A model generated the notes under the pieces. That model searched no databases. It was not told the origin of the DNA and saw nothing but the letters and a program-made list of their open reading frames with translations. From contig CP136067.1 in assembly GCA_032622095.1 (NCBI GenBank), positions 134,605,990 through 134,669,989 on the forward strand: DNA of 64,000 nt, read 5' to 3'. Below, one piece after another: positions 32,345 through 43,757 of this stretch (positions within the stretch are counted from its first letter, which is position 1; every line of letters starts with the position of its first letter). Source of the stretch: Siphonodentalium dalli. Its lineage: Eukaryota; Mollusca; Scaphopoda; Gadilida; Siphonodentaliidae. The position numbers and the translations under genes are program-made.

Positions 32345-33525
32345 TCGATGATGTCGATTATTGTTCTCCACACCGTTACTGTAGTAGCACTAGTCTAGTC
32401 CCATAAACTGTCGATGACAATCCGGGTATTATAATAGGCAATCGGCGTTCGTTGTTTTGCGGTGCAGGCCGAAATTAATCTGTTTCACTTGACAGTTAAA
32501 CTGTTGTTTATAAAAGTATAATGCAAGAGTTATACCCACTCATCTTATGAACTAAGGAAGTGATTGCTAAAACTAAAATATAACTTAAGGTGACGCGAAC
32601 ATTGCAATTAGTATACCCTAAACTAGATCATGCCACGAATATCTCCTCTGTCTTACGTCCGTATAGAAATCATACTTCACCAGTCCAAAACATGGAACCC
32701 TTTTATGAGCTACGGGGAAGTGTATAACATTGCAATGTCCTACAAAATTGTGAAAATCTAACGACGTTATAACATCCGCCAGAGTACCTCGAGTCACATC
32801 AAATTTGGCTGAAATAGGTCGTGATGTCTGGAAGGAGAATCGCGAACAGACAGGCGGACGAACAGACAGATCCTACTATTCTACTATTCTACATACATGT
32901 ATGTATAAAGGTAACTCTTCAATGAGACATCGCGTGTTAAAACATTTGTTATGTACACGGTACTGTTACAGTGTCTGTCATTTGATTATCAAACAGTTGA
33001 GCAAACTCTGATCAAATACATTACAAAATGTCAGAGCAATGAAAACTATTCCATAAAACACAGATGTTCAATAAAACTTTTGATTTGGAATTGCATTTGG
33101 TGATGTTTGTTGATACAATGACCTTCACTGTAACAGTAATGTTCACATAAGAATGGTTTCAACAAGCGAAATTTCATCACTGGAGAGTTATCAATAGTAA
33201 AAATAAGAATAAAGTTTAACTATTTCTCAATGTTCATCTTTGTGATGCCGGTTTTACTAACTTTTATAATTTTTCACATTTGCACACAGCACACATATGT
33301 CCCTTTAAATAGAGTATAAATTAGTTATGAAGCCACACAATGCACATGTAATGTGTTCCAAAGCAATTTAACGTACACTACGGTTTAATCACTGTTCCAT
33401 GTTGGTTTTCCGGCGTGAATCAGTCCAATGTGTTGAATAGTTCAATCTCATCATTTAACTTGGATTCCTGTAAAATAAAATACGTATATTTTAGTTATCA
33501 GGTCAGGCACATCGTGAATATAACC
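32345..33525. other. No gene seen; one dispersed repeat copy
   Basis: 32760-32880 is the second copy of the CCAAATTTGGCTGAAATAG repeat (first at 6622-6722). The remainder is AT-rich without supported frames. Confidence 0.4.
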
Positions 33526-33529
33526 GTCA

Positions 33530-33612
33530 TTTATCCCACAGGATTAGAGTTTATCCCACAGGATTAGAGTTTATCCCACATGATTAGAGTTTATCCCACA
33601 GGATTAGAGTGA
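33530..33612. repeat. 20-bp tandem repeat, four units
   Basis: TTATCCCACAGGATTAGAGT repeats four times with one variant (CATGATT). Just downstream, TGTTTAGAAAAACATAATTA plus ten bases is duplicated once (about 33645-33704). Confidence 0.95.
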
Positions 33613-34029
33613 AAGACAAAGATTGGAATACGTTTTTAGCTACCTGTTTAGAAAAACATAATTATATACAAGCCTGTTTAGAAAAACATAATTATATACA
33701 AGCCGATACATTAAATATAGTTCTAACAAATAGAAACATGTGAATGACAATTTTTTTAGGCACAATAACCGCTTATAGATGTAGGCCAAAAGGGCAGACA
33801 TCAATCGAGTGTTTATTCCAAAATAAACAAAAAAGGGAGGGATGGAGGGTTTTCAAAATTAGCGACCGGACAACCGCTTCGCGCATCCCTTCCGGCAAAA
33901 AATAGAGTTTCCACGATTCTTGCTCGGGGAACTATTCCAATTAATTCGCGAACTAAATAGCATAACTGCCAAAATTTCTGTACTTTATAATTTCGCCTAA
34001 GTCATTCGCAACATGATTATACAGCATAC

Positions 34030-34135
34030 TTCTGAAATGTCGTGCCTTGTGGTGTAGTGATCTATGCCAGTGATAGATCACGCTACCAAACATGCTTGCG
34101 TATGTACACAATTTTGGTTTCAATTCACGCACCTG
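34030..34135 (+). repeat. Possible tRNA-derived SINE head
   Basis: CCTTGTGGTGTAGTGATCTA resembles an A-box region, and TTTTGGTTTCAATTCACGC resembles a B-box (GGTTTCAATTC). Spacing of about 70 bp is long but tRNA-like. No cloverleaf can be drawn with confidence, so this is not a functional tRNA. Confidence 0.3.
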
Positions 34136-34139
34136 GTTA

Positions 34140-34825
34140 ACCCTTTGGGATAAATTACGTCGCTCTTACGACTATGTTATTTATATCTAACTACCATAGT
34201 TAATTTTACAGTGCTAAATCCGCTATTTCCCTCTTTTTTTCTTCTTTTTTTGTGTGGGAAAACTTGGGGTAGCACTCTCAGCGCACAGCCAATTTTCACT
34301 CTTAGTAATATGGTAGTAAATAAACATTCTCCAGATCAAATTCGTTTTGCAATCTTTTGCAACCGATCCTTCATAACAATACTCAGACAAATTGAATACA
34401 TGTTGACTTTCTTATCGTGACCCGTCATGATTAATTATTCGCATGGATCGGAACAAGCTATTCCATCACAAAAACATACATTTCAGTGCCAAGTCCGACT
34501 CTTAGAGCTCTTTCCATCAATGTATCACATTATTATAATCAATAAATTTGAAAAATGATCAAGGAAATATGGGTTGATACAAAAATCGTACTTGGCACTG
34601 AAAGGGTTAACATTAATGGGGCACATATATAAACATGGTACTGAATTAGTGCGTCACTGATTTTGAATATTATTTGTGAAATACTATTTTGGATTATCCC
34701 GCTTTTATCGAATTCACAAAACGGCAATGTCCATATTCAACTATTATTGTTGAATATAACTAAAATAGTTGAAATCAGGATGTGTCTGACCTGTTCATTA
34801 CGGAAAGTTGGACTGAAGGCAGGAA
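34140..34825. other. No gene seen
   Basis: AT-rich sequence. The frames 34211-34420 and 34539-34727 have no recognisable feature. Confidence 0.4.
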
Positions 34826-35885
34826 CAGGATTTGCGTGCCCGCCCGAAGGGCGGCACGAGGACGGTGTGGGCTCACCCGGAGGTCGCCCTTACCCAACAT
34901 ATTAAGGTCACCTTAATATGTCTTGAGTTTTCTTGGTATTGGGAACCAGTCTAGGCCTAGACTCAGGAGGGTCAGGTGAGGTTGGGTTCTTAGCTTTTGT
35001 TTTTTTTCTTTTTCTTTTTCTTGTCTTCCTTCTTTTTCTTCTTCTTCGGTGGTGGTGAAGTGGAAGATGTTGATGATGATGATGAAGGAATAAGTTGGAC
35101 TGAATAGACAATGTCACCTTAAAATAATGGGTGTGCTGTCACCTTAACGAGATGGATTTGGCGCCGCATTAATATGATGGGTTTGTCAGAGCATGACACT
35201 GGCAATGCATTTGTGTCCAATCAATTTAGTGGGTTTAGTTTCACCTTAATCTAGTTTTGTTGTTGAGTCGTTTCAAGCCGAAGCCCGGGTAACCTTAATC
35301 TAATGGGTCTGGTGTCATATTATAATATAATGGGTTTAGTGTCATATTATAATACAATGGGTTTGGTGTCATATTATAATATAATGGGTTTGGTGTCATA
35401 GTGTAATATGATGTGTTTGGTATCACCCTATAATATAATGTGTTTTGTGTCATATTATAGTATAATGGGTTTAGTGTCATATTATAATACAATGGGTTTG
35501 GTGTCATATTATAATACAATGGGTTTGGTGCCATATTATAATATGTGTTTGGTTTCATAGTATATAATATGATGTGTTTGGTGTCACCCCATAATTTAAT
35601 GGGTTTAGTCATATTATAACATAATGTGTTTGGTGGCATATTATTGTCTGATGTGTTTGGTGTCACCCTATAATATAATTGGTTTGGTGTCATATTAATA
35701 TAATGGGTTTGGTGTCATATTATAATATAATGTGTTTGATGTCACCTTAATATAGTGGCTTTGATGTCACCTTAATATGTTGGGTTCGGTGTGACCCTAC
35801 TATAATGTGTTCGATGTGACCTTAATATGTTGGGTTCGGTGTGACCTTATTAAAATGGATTTGATGTAACCTTAATACAGTGGAT
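34826..35885. repeat. GC-rich hairpins followed by a 27-bp minisatellite
   Basis: 34836-34900 is GC-rich with GCCCGCCCGAAGGGCGG, followed by a palindromic ATATTAAGGTCACCTTAATAT (34900-34920). From about 35100 to 35885 roughly 27-bp units recur. The consensus is ATGGGTTTGGTGTCATATTA plus TAATATA, with variants using ACCTTAATATG. The Asn/Tyr/Pro-rich minus frame 35295-35693 is a translation of the repeat. Confidence 0.85.
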
Positions 35886-35889
35886 GAAT

Positions 35890-36395
35890 TGACCGCTGCT
35901 CGCAATCTGATGAGATATAATATCGCAACATGTGCTGCATCCGTTAATCATTCGACAAACAACCCTTTTCCGTTGCGGGCCCAGCGCACACGCATTGAGT
36001 ACTTAACATTGTTAACCCAGTCCGTGCTGAAATGACTCTTCCAGTCAGTCTTGGAGTTTACTTTCAAATGGTTCGTCATTTGATTTAACAGTTCCCATAT
36101 AGTACGTTATAACCAATCGATTTTTGACAGAGAAGCACATCCAAACAAATCGGTTGAACTATTTGAAAACACGATTTTTTAACAGCGTAATAATGTTAAT
36201 ATTTAGTGCAAAGTAATGTTGTTAAAGTTACATTCAGGGTTGCCGGCTAAATTATACAAAACATATCTTACTTTTTACTTACACTCTAGTGTATAAAATA
36301 ACACGGTTGACATAAGAAGTGATACACGAAAGATGATATTTTGATCAATATTGAATAGTCGGTATATTTTTTTTCATATTGTTTTAATGTGTGAC
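35890..36395. other. No gene seen
   Basis: Single-copy-looking AT-rich sequence with no supported frame. Confidence 0.4.
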
Positions 36396-36399
36396 TAAT

Positions 36400-37085
36400 T
36401 ACCACCCGGGATAGGCCGGGCCGCCCAAGACCGCCCGGGCGCCCCCATGGGCCCGTGGACCTCGACGTTATAAGATAGCGGCGTACTACCTGAGGGCAAC
36501 GTAGAAAATTTTACTCGCTCTCTCGGGTGTTATTAACCCCGCAAATGTCGATATTGGCTAAGAGAGCCCGGGGGCCGGGTGTCTTCGCGCGGATGATGCG
36601 CGGCAGTGTAATACCACCTGAGTGTGACTTCCAAATATTGACTCGCTGACGCGTCCACGGCCGATGTTATTAACCCCTCAAAATCCGCTAAAATACCGTA
36701 TCAACAAAAAGACCCCGGGAGAGGCCGGGTGTCTCCGTAAACATTTTGCTAGTATAGTTTGAAATTTTTTGGCAGTGAAATACTGCATGACTGTGAGATT
36801 CAACTGCTGTCATGCTCGCGTATCCACTGCCGTTGTTATTAACACCGCAAATGCCGATATTGACTAATAGAGCCCGAGAAAGCCCGGGTGTCTTCGTGTG
36901 GTTTCGGACAGTATATTTTGATGATGCGCGGTAGTGGAAGATCACCTGAGTATGACGTCCAAATATCGACTCGCTGACGCGTCCATGGCCGATATTATTA
37001 ACACTTCAAAGACTGGTAAAGAAAACGTATTGACTGAAAGATCCGGGAGAGCCCGGGTGCCTCCTTGAACCAATTGACAGTATGG
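36400..37085. repeat. About 160-bp GC-rich tandem repeat, four units
   Basis: Units contain GAGCCCGGGxGxCCGGGTGTCT, CTCGCTGACGCGTCCA and GCCGATATTATTAAC. The landmark CCGGGTGTCT-like word recurs near 36575, 36727, 36887 and 37055. Alternate units are most alike, suggesting a roughly 310-bp higher-order unit. Confidence 0.8.
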
Positions 37086-37099
37086 TTTGATATTTTTGG

Positions 37100-38215
37100 A
37101 GAACTGATATAATCAAGGCTCTTTGTGTCCCTAGGCTCCCCGTGTCACATGGGAACAGTCACATGATTATCTGTGGACTAGATATTTATCTGGCTCATGG
37201 AGTCATATATACATTAATATGTCTCCACATCCCTTGGTTTGTCAATATGCAGTCATTGTCTCAACTTCAGCCTATATATTGACTCACTAAGTGAGGAAAC
37301 TTTTAGCAAATTGGAAATATTACTCCATGTATCAGAACATACATGTAGCCTTATCATTTTCCTGGTAAGATGTCACTACTGTGATATAACATAGACTAGG
37401 GATTGGTGTCTGACATCTTGAAAAATCTTACAACTGTACGGTTGCAACATTTAAGAAAATTTCATGTATTTTATTTTGTATCAATTTGTTTCTCTAATAA
37501 CACTACTTGTCAGGTATATACTAGTACTTTTCCAAATTCAAGTAAATAGATATCATTTTACCATACACTCATTTTCAAGCCAAATGTCTGACTTACTGAT
37601 GTAAGATGTAAATTTTACTATAAATTTTACTATATATTTAAAAATAAAAACATGTGTTATCTCCAATTGACTGCACATGGGAACAGTTCCAGGCTGACAT
37701 TGACACTATAACTTGATCTGACTCACAGAGTCATACATTAAGTCTCCATGTCCCCTGGTTGGTCCATATGCAGTCATTGGTTTAAATTGCACATAACTTG
37801 CGCTATACATTTAAATTCATAAGACATATCATGTTTAGGAGATAAAATGGTTGATTGCTTGCTGCAGGTTATTTAATATTTATATATCAATATAACAACG
37901 GCATCTTGCCACAAATTCACACCCCTCAATAATATGGAGGGGTAGTTTCATATTCTACACTTCTGTGGTACAGAGATTGGTGTCATCTCTGGAAAAATTA
38001 CAACTGTAACTTCTACTTTTAATATTTAAACAAAATTCATATATAATTGTATATTCACCATATATACTGACACTGCTTGTCGGGTATAACTAACAATATA
38101 ACAACCGCTTCTAGCCACAAATTCACATCCCTCAATAATATGGAGGGGTAGTTTCATTTCTGCACTACTACTGTGATACAGAGATTTGTGTCATCTCTAA
38201 AATAAAACTTACAAC
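37100..38215. repeat. Diverged tandem repeats
   Basis: CACATGGGAACAGT, CATATGCAGTCATTG and GTCTCCA..TCCC.TGGTT occur at 37145-37260 and again at 37672-37780. CACAAATTCACA.CCCTCAATAATATGGAGGGG occurs at 37912 and 38122, with GATACAGAGATT..TGTCATCTCT after each. No gene is seen. Confidence 0.75.
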
Positions 38216-38524
38216 TGTAATGTTGTTTTTTATTTACAGTATTCATGTTCGCGGCCTAGGTTGTGCTAAACAAACATGTATAAATAACAAGGACACGAAC
38301 AAACATATACAGATAACAATGGCGCGGAGATTGAATACCCGGGCAGGTCACGGTTTCAACAAACGGGAAAATGGCGAACTTGAACAATTGGATTCAACGA
38401 TATGAAATGACAAACTCCGTGCCCGTTTTCTGCGTCAGGAAGAAAATACGAACGTTTTTTTCCAGTTCCATCAATGTAGACATAAAGAGCGTTTGTCTCG
38501 CGGTGGCCAGAACGTTTCACGCAG
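38216..38524. other. Unrecognised frames, no support
   Basis: Short frames on both strands (plus 38220-38405, plus 38371-38562, minus 38356-38538) overlap. None has a recognised motif. They end at the MITE boundary at 38525. Confidence 0.25.
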
Positions 38525-38966
38525 TTAAAGGTACGCAATCCGATTCGATGCTCCCCATATAATCAGATTCCAACAACAACAACAATTTTAGAAATGCCGG
38601 TTCAGTTATCAGAATCGATTAAATGCCCAAAAAAAAATGCTAACCACTGTCAACTATAGTATAAAATTGCCCGAAACGTGTTATTTATCAACATGTTCGC
38701 CGAAATTTGGCCTTATTATCAACACAAAGCCTCTTGATTTTAGAGTTATCCATCTTCATCCGCAATTTGGTCCGAGACCATGGGCTCGCGACTATTTACT
38801 GGGCCACTTTAAGTATCGATGGTGAAAAATAACAGATTTAAAAAATCGATATCTGATAACTCTGAGCTTTGATAGGTGGGTTCCTCGACTCGAATCAAAT
38901 ATTTTTTACGCCCGAGTCCAAATAGATAGTAATTGAGGGGCGCTTAATCGGATTATGCATCTTTAA
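38525..38966. mobile_element. TTAA-flanked MITE, copy 1
   Basis: It begins TTAAAGGTACGCAATCCGAT and ends with the inverted counterpart ATCGGATTATGCATCTTTAA. The interior carries the family blocks in reverse orientation (GATATCTGATAACTCTGAG, CCTCGACTCGAATCAAATAT, ATTTTAGAGTTATCCATCTT). No coding. Confidence 0.8.
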
Positions 38967-39430
38967 AATGTTCTGACACTTAGGTGCATATACATGTAAG
39001 TGTTTTCCCTGGAATATATGAAGGTGTGTATATCATCATCAATCAGAAAAGTTCTCATAAACCTATACATAGCACAGGTATGGAGATAATAATAGTTAAA
39101 TAGTTACAGTATGTTCATCATTACAAGTATTTATCATCCCACTTAGATTACCGGGGCGTGACGAAATAAGAGCAATTACTATATTAGTTAAATCTCCTTT
39201 CAAAAGCGTTCCGCCTTAGGCCTTATTCAGTTGATCTTATACCGATAAAATTGCACGATAAGAATCGGATAAACATATATGTACATGTATATGTTCAAAT
39301 AACAATGGTGGATACTTTCGATCGACGCTAAAGTTATTTCGCAATCGGTAACATTGGGCAGCCACAGTATGGATATCATTGTTATAATATCTTTAAGAGC
39401 CATAAGATTTTAAATATCAATATAAATATT
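38967..39430. other. No gene seen
   Basis: AT-rich sequence between MITE copy 1 and the peptide-locus flank. Confidence 0.4.
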
Positions 39431-39800
39431 ACATGTATTAATCTCTTTTCCCCAGAACGTGACATAATGATTTATTAATCAGTGTAATTTGCTGCAGAAA
39501 AACAGGTACCAAGTGTGTGCTTTTGATGCGATAATTTTTATCGCACCATTAAGTGTATAACAGTATGACATATATCCACTAGCCTATCCCCCACCAGAAC
39601 GTGATATAACGAGTGATTACAAGGTTTAAGTTGAGGCTTGATTGTGTTGCTTTAAACCGTTCTATTCTAAATACCCACTGACGAGTAGTTGCCTTAGGAA
39701 ATGATCAGATAATAGATTGAACAAAACGACCACGGTGAGCTTATTATCTGAATAGTTCCCACCAAATAATATGAATTCGTCTGCACTTGCGTTAGATACT
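39431..39800. repeat. Peptide-locus downstream flank
   Basis: 39445-39560 matches 5340-5465. 39660-39775 matches 12580-12640 plus 13080-13130. Near 39695-39760 is a hairpin (TCAGATAATAGATTGAA against AGCTTATTATCTGA) that is also present at 12.6, 13.1 and, inverted, 4.9 kb. Confidence 0.65.
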
Positions 39801-39966
39801 CATTAGTAGTTGAGTCGTTAACGGCCGATGTCCGGGAAGGATGGTCGATCTGACTGCAGATGGTGATGGTGGATCAAGCAAAACTGCGCAGGGATCTCAG
39901 CTGAATGGGAGCTCTCGCCTGGTGCAGTATCAGTCAACTCCCGTGCTTTCAACGTGGATAATCTCT

Positions 39967-40200
39967 CTATGGGTCTCTCTTTTCTTCATGGATGGTGTGT
40001 TCTTCTTGTGTCGAGACTTCATGTGTAACTTGACCGTTTCCAGTCCCCTCCCTGTAGACAGCCCCGATAAGGATTGTGCCGGACTGGATGTCCAACATTA
40101 GCCGGAATCCGCCGTTGTGAGCATGGTATGTCCAGTTTACACACGGCGCAGCATTACATGCATGTGTTCCAGCATGCACGGCGGTCACATATATCCATGG
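39967..40200 (-). other. Exon-like frame downstream of peptide copy C, unknown
   Basis: The minus strand is open for about 78 codons containing WIYVTAVHAGTHACNAAPC and HAHNGGFRLMLDIQSG. It lies on the strand and side where a second exon of peptide copy C would be. However, the first codons fall in a MITE terminus (40201-40225) and no clear acceptor is seen. The overlapping plus frame 39841-40101 is equally open. It may be chance. Confidence 0.2.
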
Positions 40201-40704
40201 TATTAACACTTTCATGACGGGAGCTGCGCTGGCGCAACATTAAACACCCTGTGTCACTGCTTTATATTATATACCTGAGTCGACCACAGGTCGCCTCGCA
40301 TATATATGGGAATATATTGGCCTAACAATTTTATGTCATTTTTTTATAACTTTTTCTTACATTCTTTAACAATTTTTATCATTTTTTATAATATGTTTTT
40401 ACATTCTATAACAATTATCATTTGTTCTTGTATTCTTTAACAATTTTGTCATATTTATCATTTTTTTCTTACATTCGTTAGCAATTAACATTTGTTATCA
40501 TTATTTCTTACATTCTTTAACAATTTTTTATCATTTTTTTCTCCATTTTTTCCTACATTTTTTTAACAATTATAAAAAACAATGTGAAATGTGTTAGCCC
40601 AATGTATTCTCATATATATGCCAGGCGACTCGGGTATATACGGCTATGCATTGGCACAGGGTTTTCGCAAAAATTCATGAAGCTCCCGTCATGAAAATAT
40701 TAAC
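40201..40704. mobile_element. MITE-like element with nested inverted repeats
   Basis: The terminal inverted repeats are TATTAACACTTTCATGACGG plus GAGCT (40201-40225) and AGCTCCCGTCATGAAAATAT plus TAAC (40681-40704). An inner pair (40288-40325 and 40593-40630, CATATATATGGGAATA against TATTCTCATATATATG) encloses about seven AT-rich units with TTTCTTACATTCTTTAACAA. It lies on the intron side of peptide exon C. Confidence 0.75.
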
Positions 40705-40882
40705 GGTGTTGTGTCCATCGTGTTCCAGAGAGCTGCTGATCCTACCCTTTGACTGTCGTCTGATTGTATTACCTGAATATCCCTCCAAATAAATAATAGA
40801 CTATTCCAATGCATACTTTTATGAAGAGTGGGAGAATCCAGTTATTATACAAAGGGTTAATACAAAATAAAAATGAACTTAC

Positions 40883-41098
40883 TCTTTTCTTGCGTCCACA
40901 TATAGATTTACATGTCCATGAACACGTCCACCTACCCCAGACGCTCCGGCAATGGTGTTTACAAACGCGTCTGCATCCATTTGGTCTGCCTAATGTGCGG
41001 GAGCCAAACGACCTACGGCCAAGGCCGCCAAGGCCAAGCCACGTATGCGTGGTGCCCAACATAACCGCTAGAATCAGCAGAATAACACATATACGCAT
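40883..41098 (-). CDS. Secreted six-cysteine cationic peptide, first exon (copy C)
   Basis: ATG 41098 opens 72 codons ending in phase 0 at AAAAGA then GTAAGT. MRICVILLILAVMLGTTHT is a signal peptide. A Gly/Arg/Ser-rich stretch (LGLGGLGRRSFGSRTLGRP) follows, then NGCRRVCKHHC and TCSWTCKSIC. The pattern is C-x3-C-x3-C-x8-C-x3-C-x3-C, with the basic tail GRKKR. The mature part is strongly cationic. It is clearly a paralogue of copy B and shares the donor context with copy A. Its upstream flank (41146-41690) is duplicated at 4498-5340. The 3' exon is not identified. A defence-peptide role is inferred only from the build. Confidence 0.6.
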
Positions 41099-41145
41099 CA
41101 CGGTCGAAATAGTTTATCTCCAATACAAATATAATCCAAAATATG

Positions 41146-41690
41146 GATAGAAGTAACGTTCTAGAGTCCTGTATGCGAGTAATACTTTCACAAGGAAGAG
41201 AATAAGACGTTTTGCATTTAGTACGCGATTTGTTCTCAAGTAATTTACAATTTTATGTTTTCGAGAAATCAAGTCACGATCTAGTTATTAGCAGTTTCGA
41301 TGGCCTTGCATAAGATAAATATTTAAATTTAAAAATTAATAGGTTTTTTGCTTTGACTTTCATGTCCTGGTCGAGCTGACAATACTTCACCTGGAGGGCA
41401 AAACAAAATAACTTATTTAGGAATGTGAGTCACTTGTACTTAGAACATTCAACTGTTAAATCCTTTAAGGCTTCGCCTCCTCATTGGCAGTTAAAATAAA
41501 TTTCCGGTTCAAGGTGTGTTTTAAAGATGTATTCATGGCTCCATACCTCCAGTTACAACAACAACATAACAATCTTACTTAAAATCTCTTTGCGCTTTGT
41601 TCTGCTGAAAAAAATGTTGAACACCAACTATATATGACATATAATCTAGATCCATAAATACTGAAGAATATCATTTTGTTATTGAACAAT
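41146..41690. repeat. Upstream flank of peptide copy C, duplicated at 4.5-5.34 kb
   Basis: Co-linear with 4492-5340 with small indels. It probably contains the promoter side of the gene. The match starts about 45 bp before the ATG. Confidence 0.65.
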
Positions 41691-41699
41691 GAACAAAAA

Positions 41700-42100
41700 C
41701 GAGTTTTCGTGTCAGTCTAAAACATCAAAACAGTATGAAATAAATGCATAAAAAATTAAATGTCAAATAAATACATGTAGCGTATTTCGTGTAGCGCTTC
41801 TCATTCCAAACATGTTATTTTACACACGATGATCTGGATAAAAAAGTATAAACAAATTAGCATGGACCCCTAAATAATCCTGATGCATCAATTTTCTTGA
41901 AAGTTTTACATTCAGATTCCATAGAGGTCTTGAAATTGGCTTCGACTCTAATACTATAGGATTACAAGAATTAACAATGATATGAACATATTTACAAGTG
42001 GGAGAGAGGGGCAGACGGGTTACATGTATATCATTTCAATATTGTAGGCCTATGTGTGCAATAATAGTTCAGTAACTTTAATTAATTATTCTTCCATATT
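41700..42100. other. No gene seen
   Basis: AT-rich sequence without supported frames. Confidence 0.4.
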
Positions 42101-42573
42101 TTAAAGGTACTCAATCCGATCAGCCGCTCCTAAATTACTATCTATTTGGCTTTAGGGATAAACAATATTTGATTCGAGTCCTGTAACCCACCCATCAAAG
42201 CTCAGAGTGATCAGATATCGATTTTTGAAGTTTGTTATTTCTCGAGATGTGTAATAATACGTGGCTCAGAAACAGGTGGTCGAACGGAGGGTCTCGGACA
42301 AAATTGCGGATGAAGATGGATAGCTCTAAAATCAATTGGTAATACGGTCAAATTTCTTGATACTTTAATGATAATACGGCCATATTTTGTTGAACAAAAT
42401 GTTGATAAATAACACGTTTTGGGAAATTTGATACCATAGTTGACAGTGGTTAGCAGTATTGGTTTGCAATAAATCGATTCTGATAACTAAAGCGTATTTT
42501 GGAGAAATGTTGTTGTTGTTGTTGTTGTATCTTGATGGTATGGGGACCGTCTGATCGGATTGCGTACCTTTAA
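42101..42573. mobile_element. TTAA-flanked MITE, copy 2
   Basis: It starts TTAAAGGTACTCAATCCGAT and ends ATCGGATTGCGTACCTTTAA, so the ends are inverted for about 20 bp including TTAA. The internal blocks TTTGATTCGAGTC, CATCAAAGCTCAGAGTGATC, AGATATCGATTTTT and GGATGAAGATGGATA are shared with the other copies. A GTT microsatellite lies near the right end. Confidence 0.85.
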
Positions 42574-43557
42574 GATGGAAGTATATTGTTTTTCTTATTT
42601 TTATTTGTCTCTATTGGCTGCGGACACACGCACCACAGTAGCGATGGCTAAGTAGGTGTGACATCTTATTATGGTGAATATTTGGAGACAATTGGTCGTC
42701 ATAATTACTATCCATAGTTAGCCACGTCGCCTGCTGCATGTTCACACAATGAGTCTACCTAGCTCTACCAGCGTCACGGTCGACCTATCAAGGATTCATC
42801 TATAGCTGAATGTCTTGCGACTGATGATCTTTACTCAACACGCAGTATATATTTTTGCATGCCCACACACACGTCTACTTGGTAACTTAATCAATAACCA
42901 CTTTCTGTCAACAATCATTATTGTTCTCACTCGTGTAATTTCTCAGCTCATATATAAGTGAGTCAAATTTGAAGTTCAAACCTTGGGATCAGTTGTATGC
43001 TATTGTTATCTCGTGTTCACATGATATTATACGTTGTTGGCCCTTGTGGGCCTGGGCACGTTACTTTCGGGAGAACTGCATGGAACGAAGAAAACGACAT
43101 ACAAATCATGTAAGTGCTGGACAAAACCAATGAACTGCATTTGCTCCACGTATTAAGAGGAGTTACACGTACAAATAAACGTCGCAAAAATAAAGACCGC
43201 AATTAATACGCAAGAAATTAATGTATAAGTGGATAAACATGCCTTTAGTTCATACCAATAGAATGGACTATAAGAACATGTGACTTAATAGACCATTTTA
43301 CAGATAACCATTTTGACTGTTGCATTGTGGGCCAGAAAGTATTCAAACAAAGCCACGTGCTTTACGGCCACATGCATTTACTATGGGGGATTTAGGGTGG
43401 GTCTATAAAACTAATTATAACTTTGGTATCTGTCATAGTTTACGCGATAAATTTTAAACGTATATCAGGGACATGTACCCCTTCTAGAATGTTCTAAAAC
43501 ATTTCCAGTTGCTTGTTGTATTTTAATTGATTTCATGCGATGAAATAATGCGAAATT
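42574..43557. other. No complete gene; one peptide-like frame
   Basis: The plus strand at 43031-43156 reads TLLALVGLGTLLSGELHG, then KSCKCWTKPMNCICSTY and stop. This is hydrophobic and then cysteine-rich, like a small secreted peptide, but no in-frame start or splice acceptor is visible. The antisense frame 43017-43202 has no support. The rest is featureless. Confidence 0.2.
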
Positions 43558-43757
43558 TCAGAAAATTGCACTAATCTCTCAATATTTTGCGGTTTTAGTA
43601 AACGCCTGATAAAAGTAATTCTATTGGGAATTTTTACACCAAATTTTTAGAGAATATAGAGTAAACACAGTACTATCGGAATATCGTCAAGGAGTTTTGT
43701 GAATTTTGTATTAATTAACCCTCAGACTGACGAAGCTGCCGTCAATAAATTCGCTTT
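43558..43757. repeat. 190-bp direct repeat, copy 1 (copy 2 at 44165-44348)
   Basis: Both copies share TATTTTGCGGTTTTAGTAAA, GGGAATTTTTACACCAA, AGAGAATATAGAGTAAACAC and GAAGCTGCCGTCAATAAATT. The sequence between the copies holds no gene. Confidence 0.9.

Noticed and set aside
33530-33704. CRISPR-like direct repeats
   Set aside because: The 20-bp units are adjacent with no spacers, and the DNA is eukaryotic.
35295-35693. 132-codon Asn/Tyr/Pro-rich repeat protein on the minus strand
   Set aside because: Periodic translation of the 27-bp minisatellite, a multiple of three.
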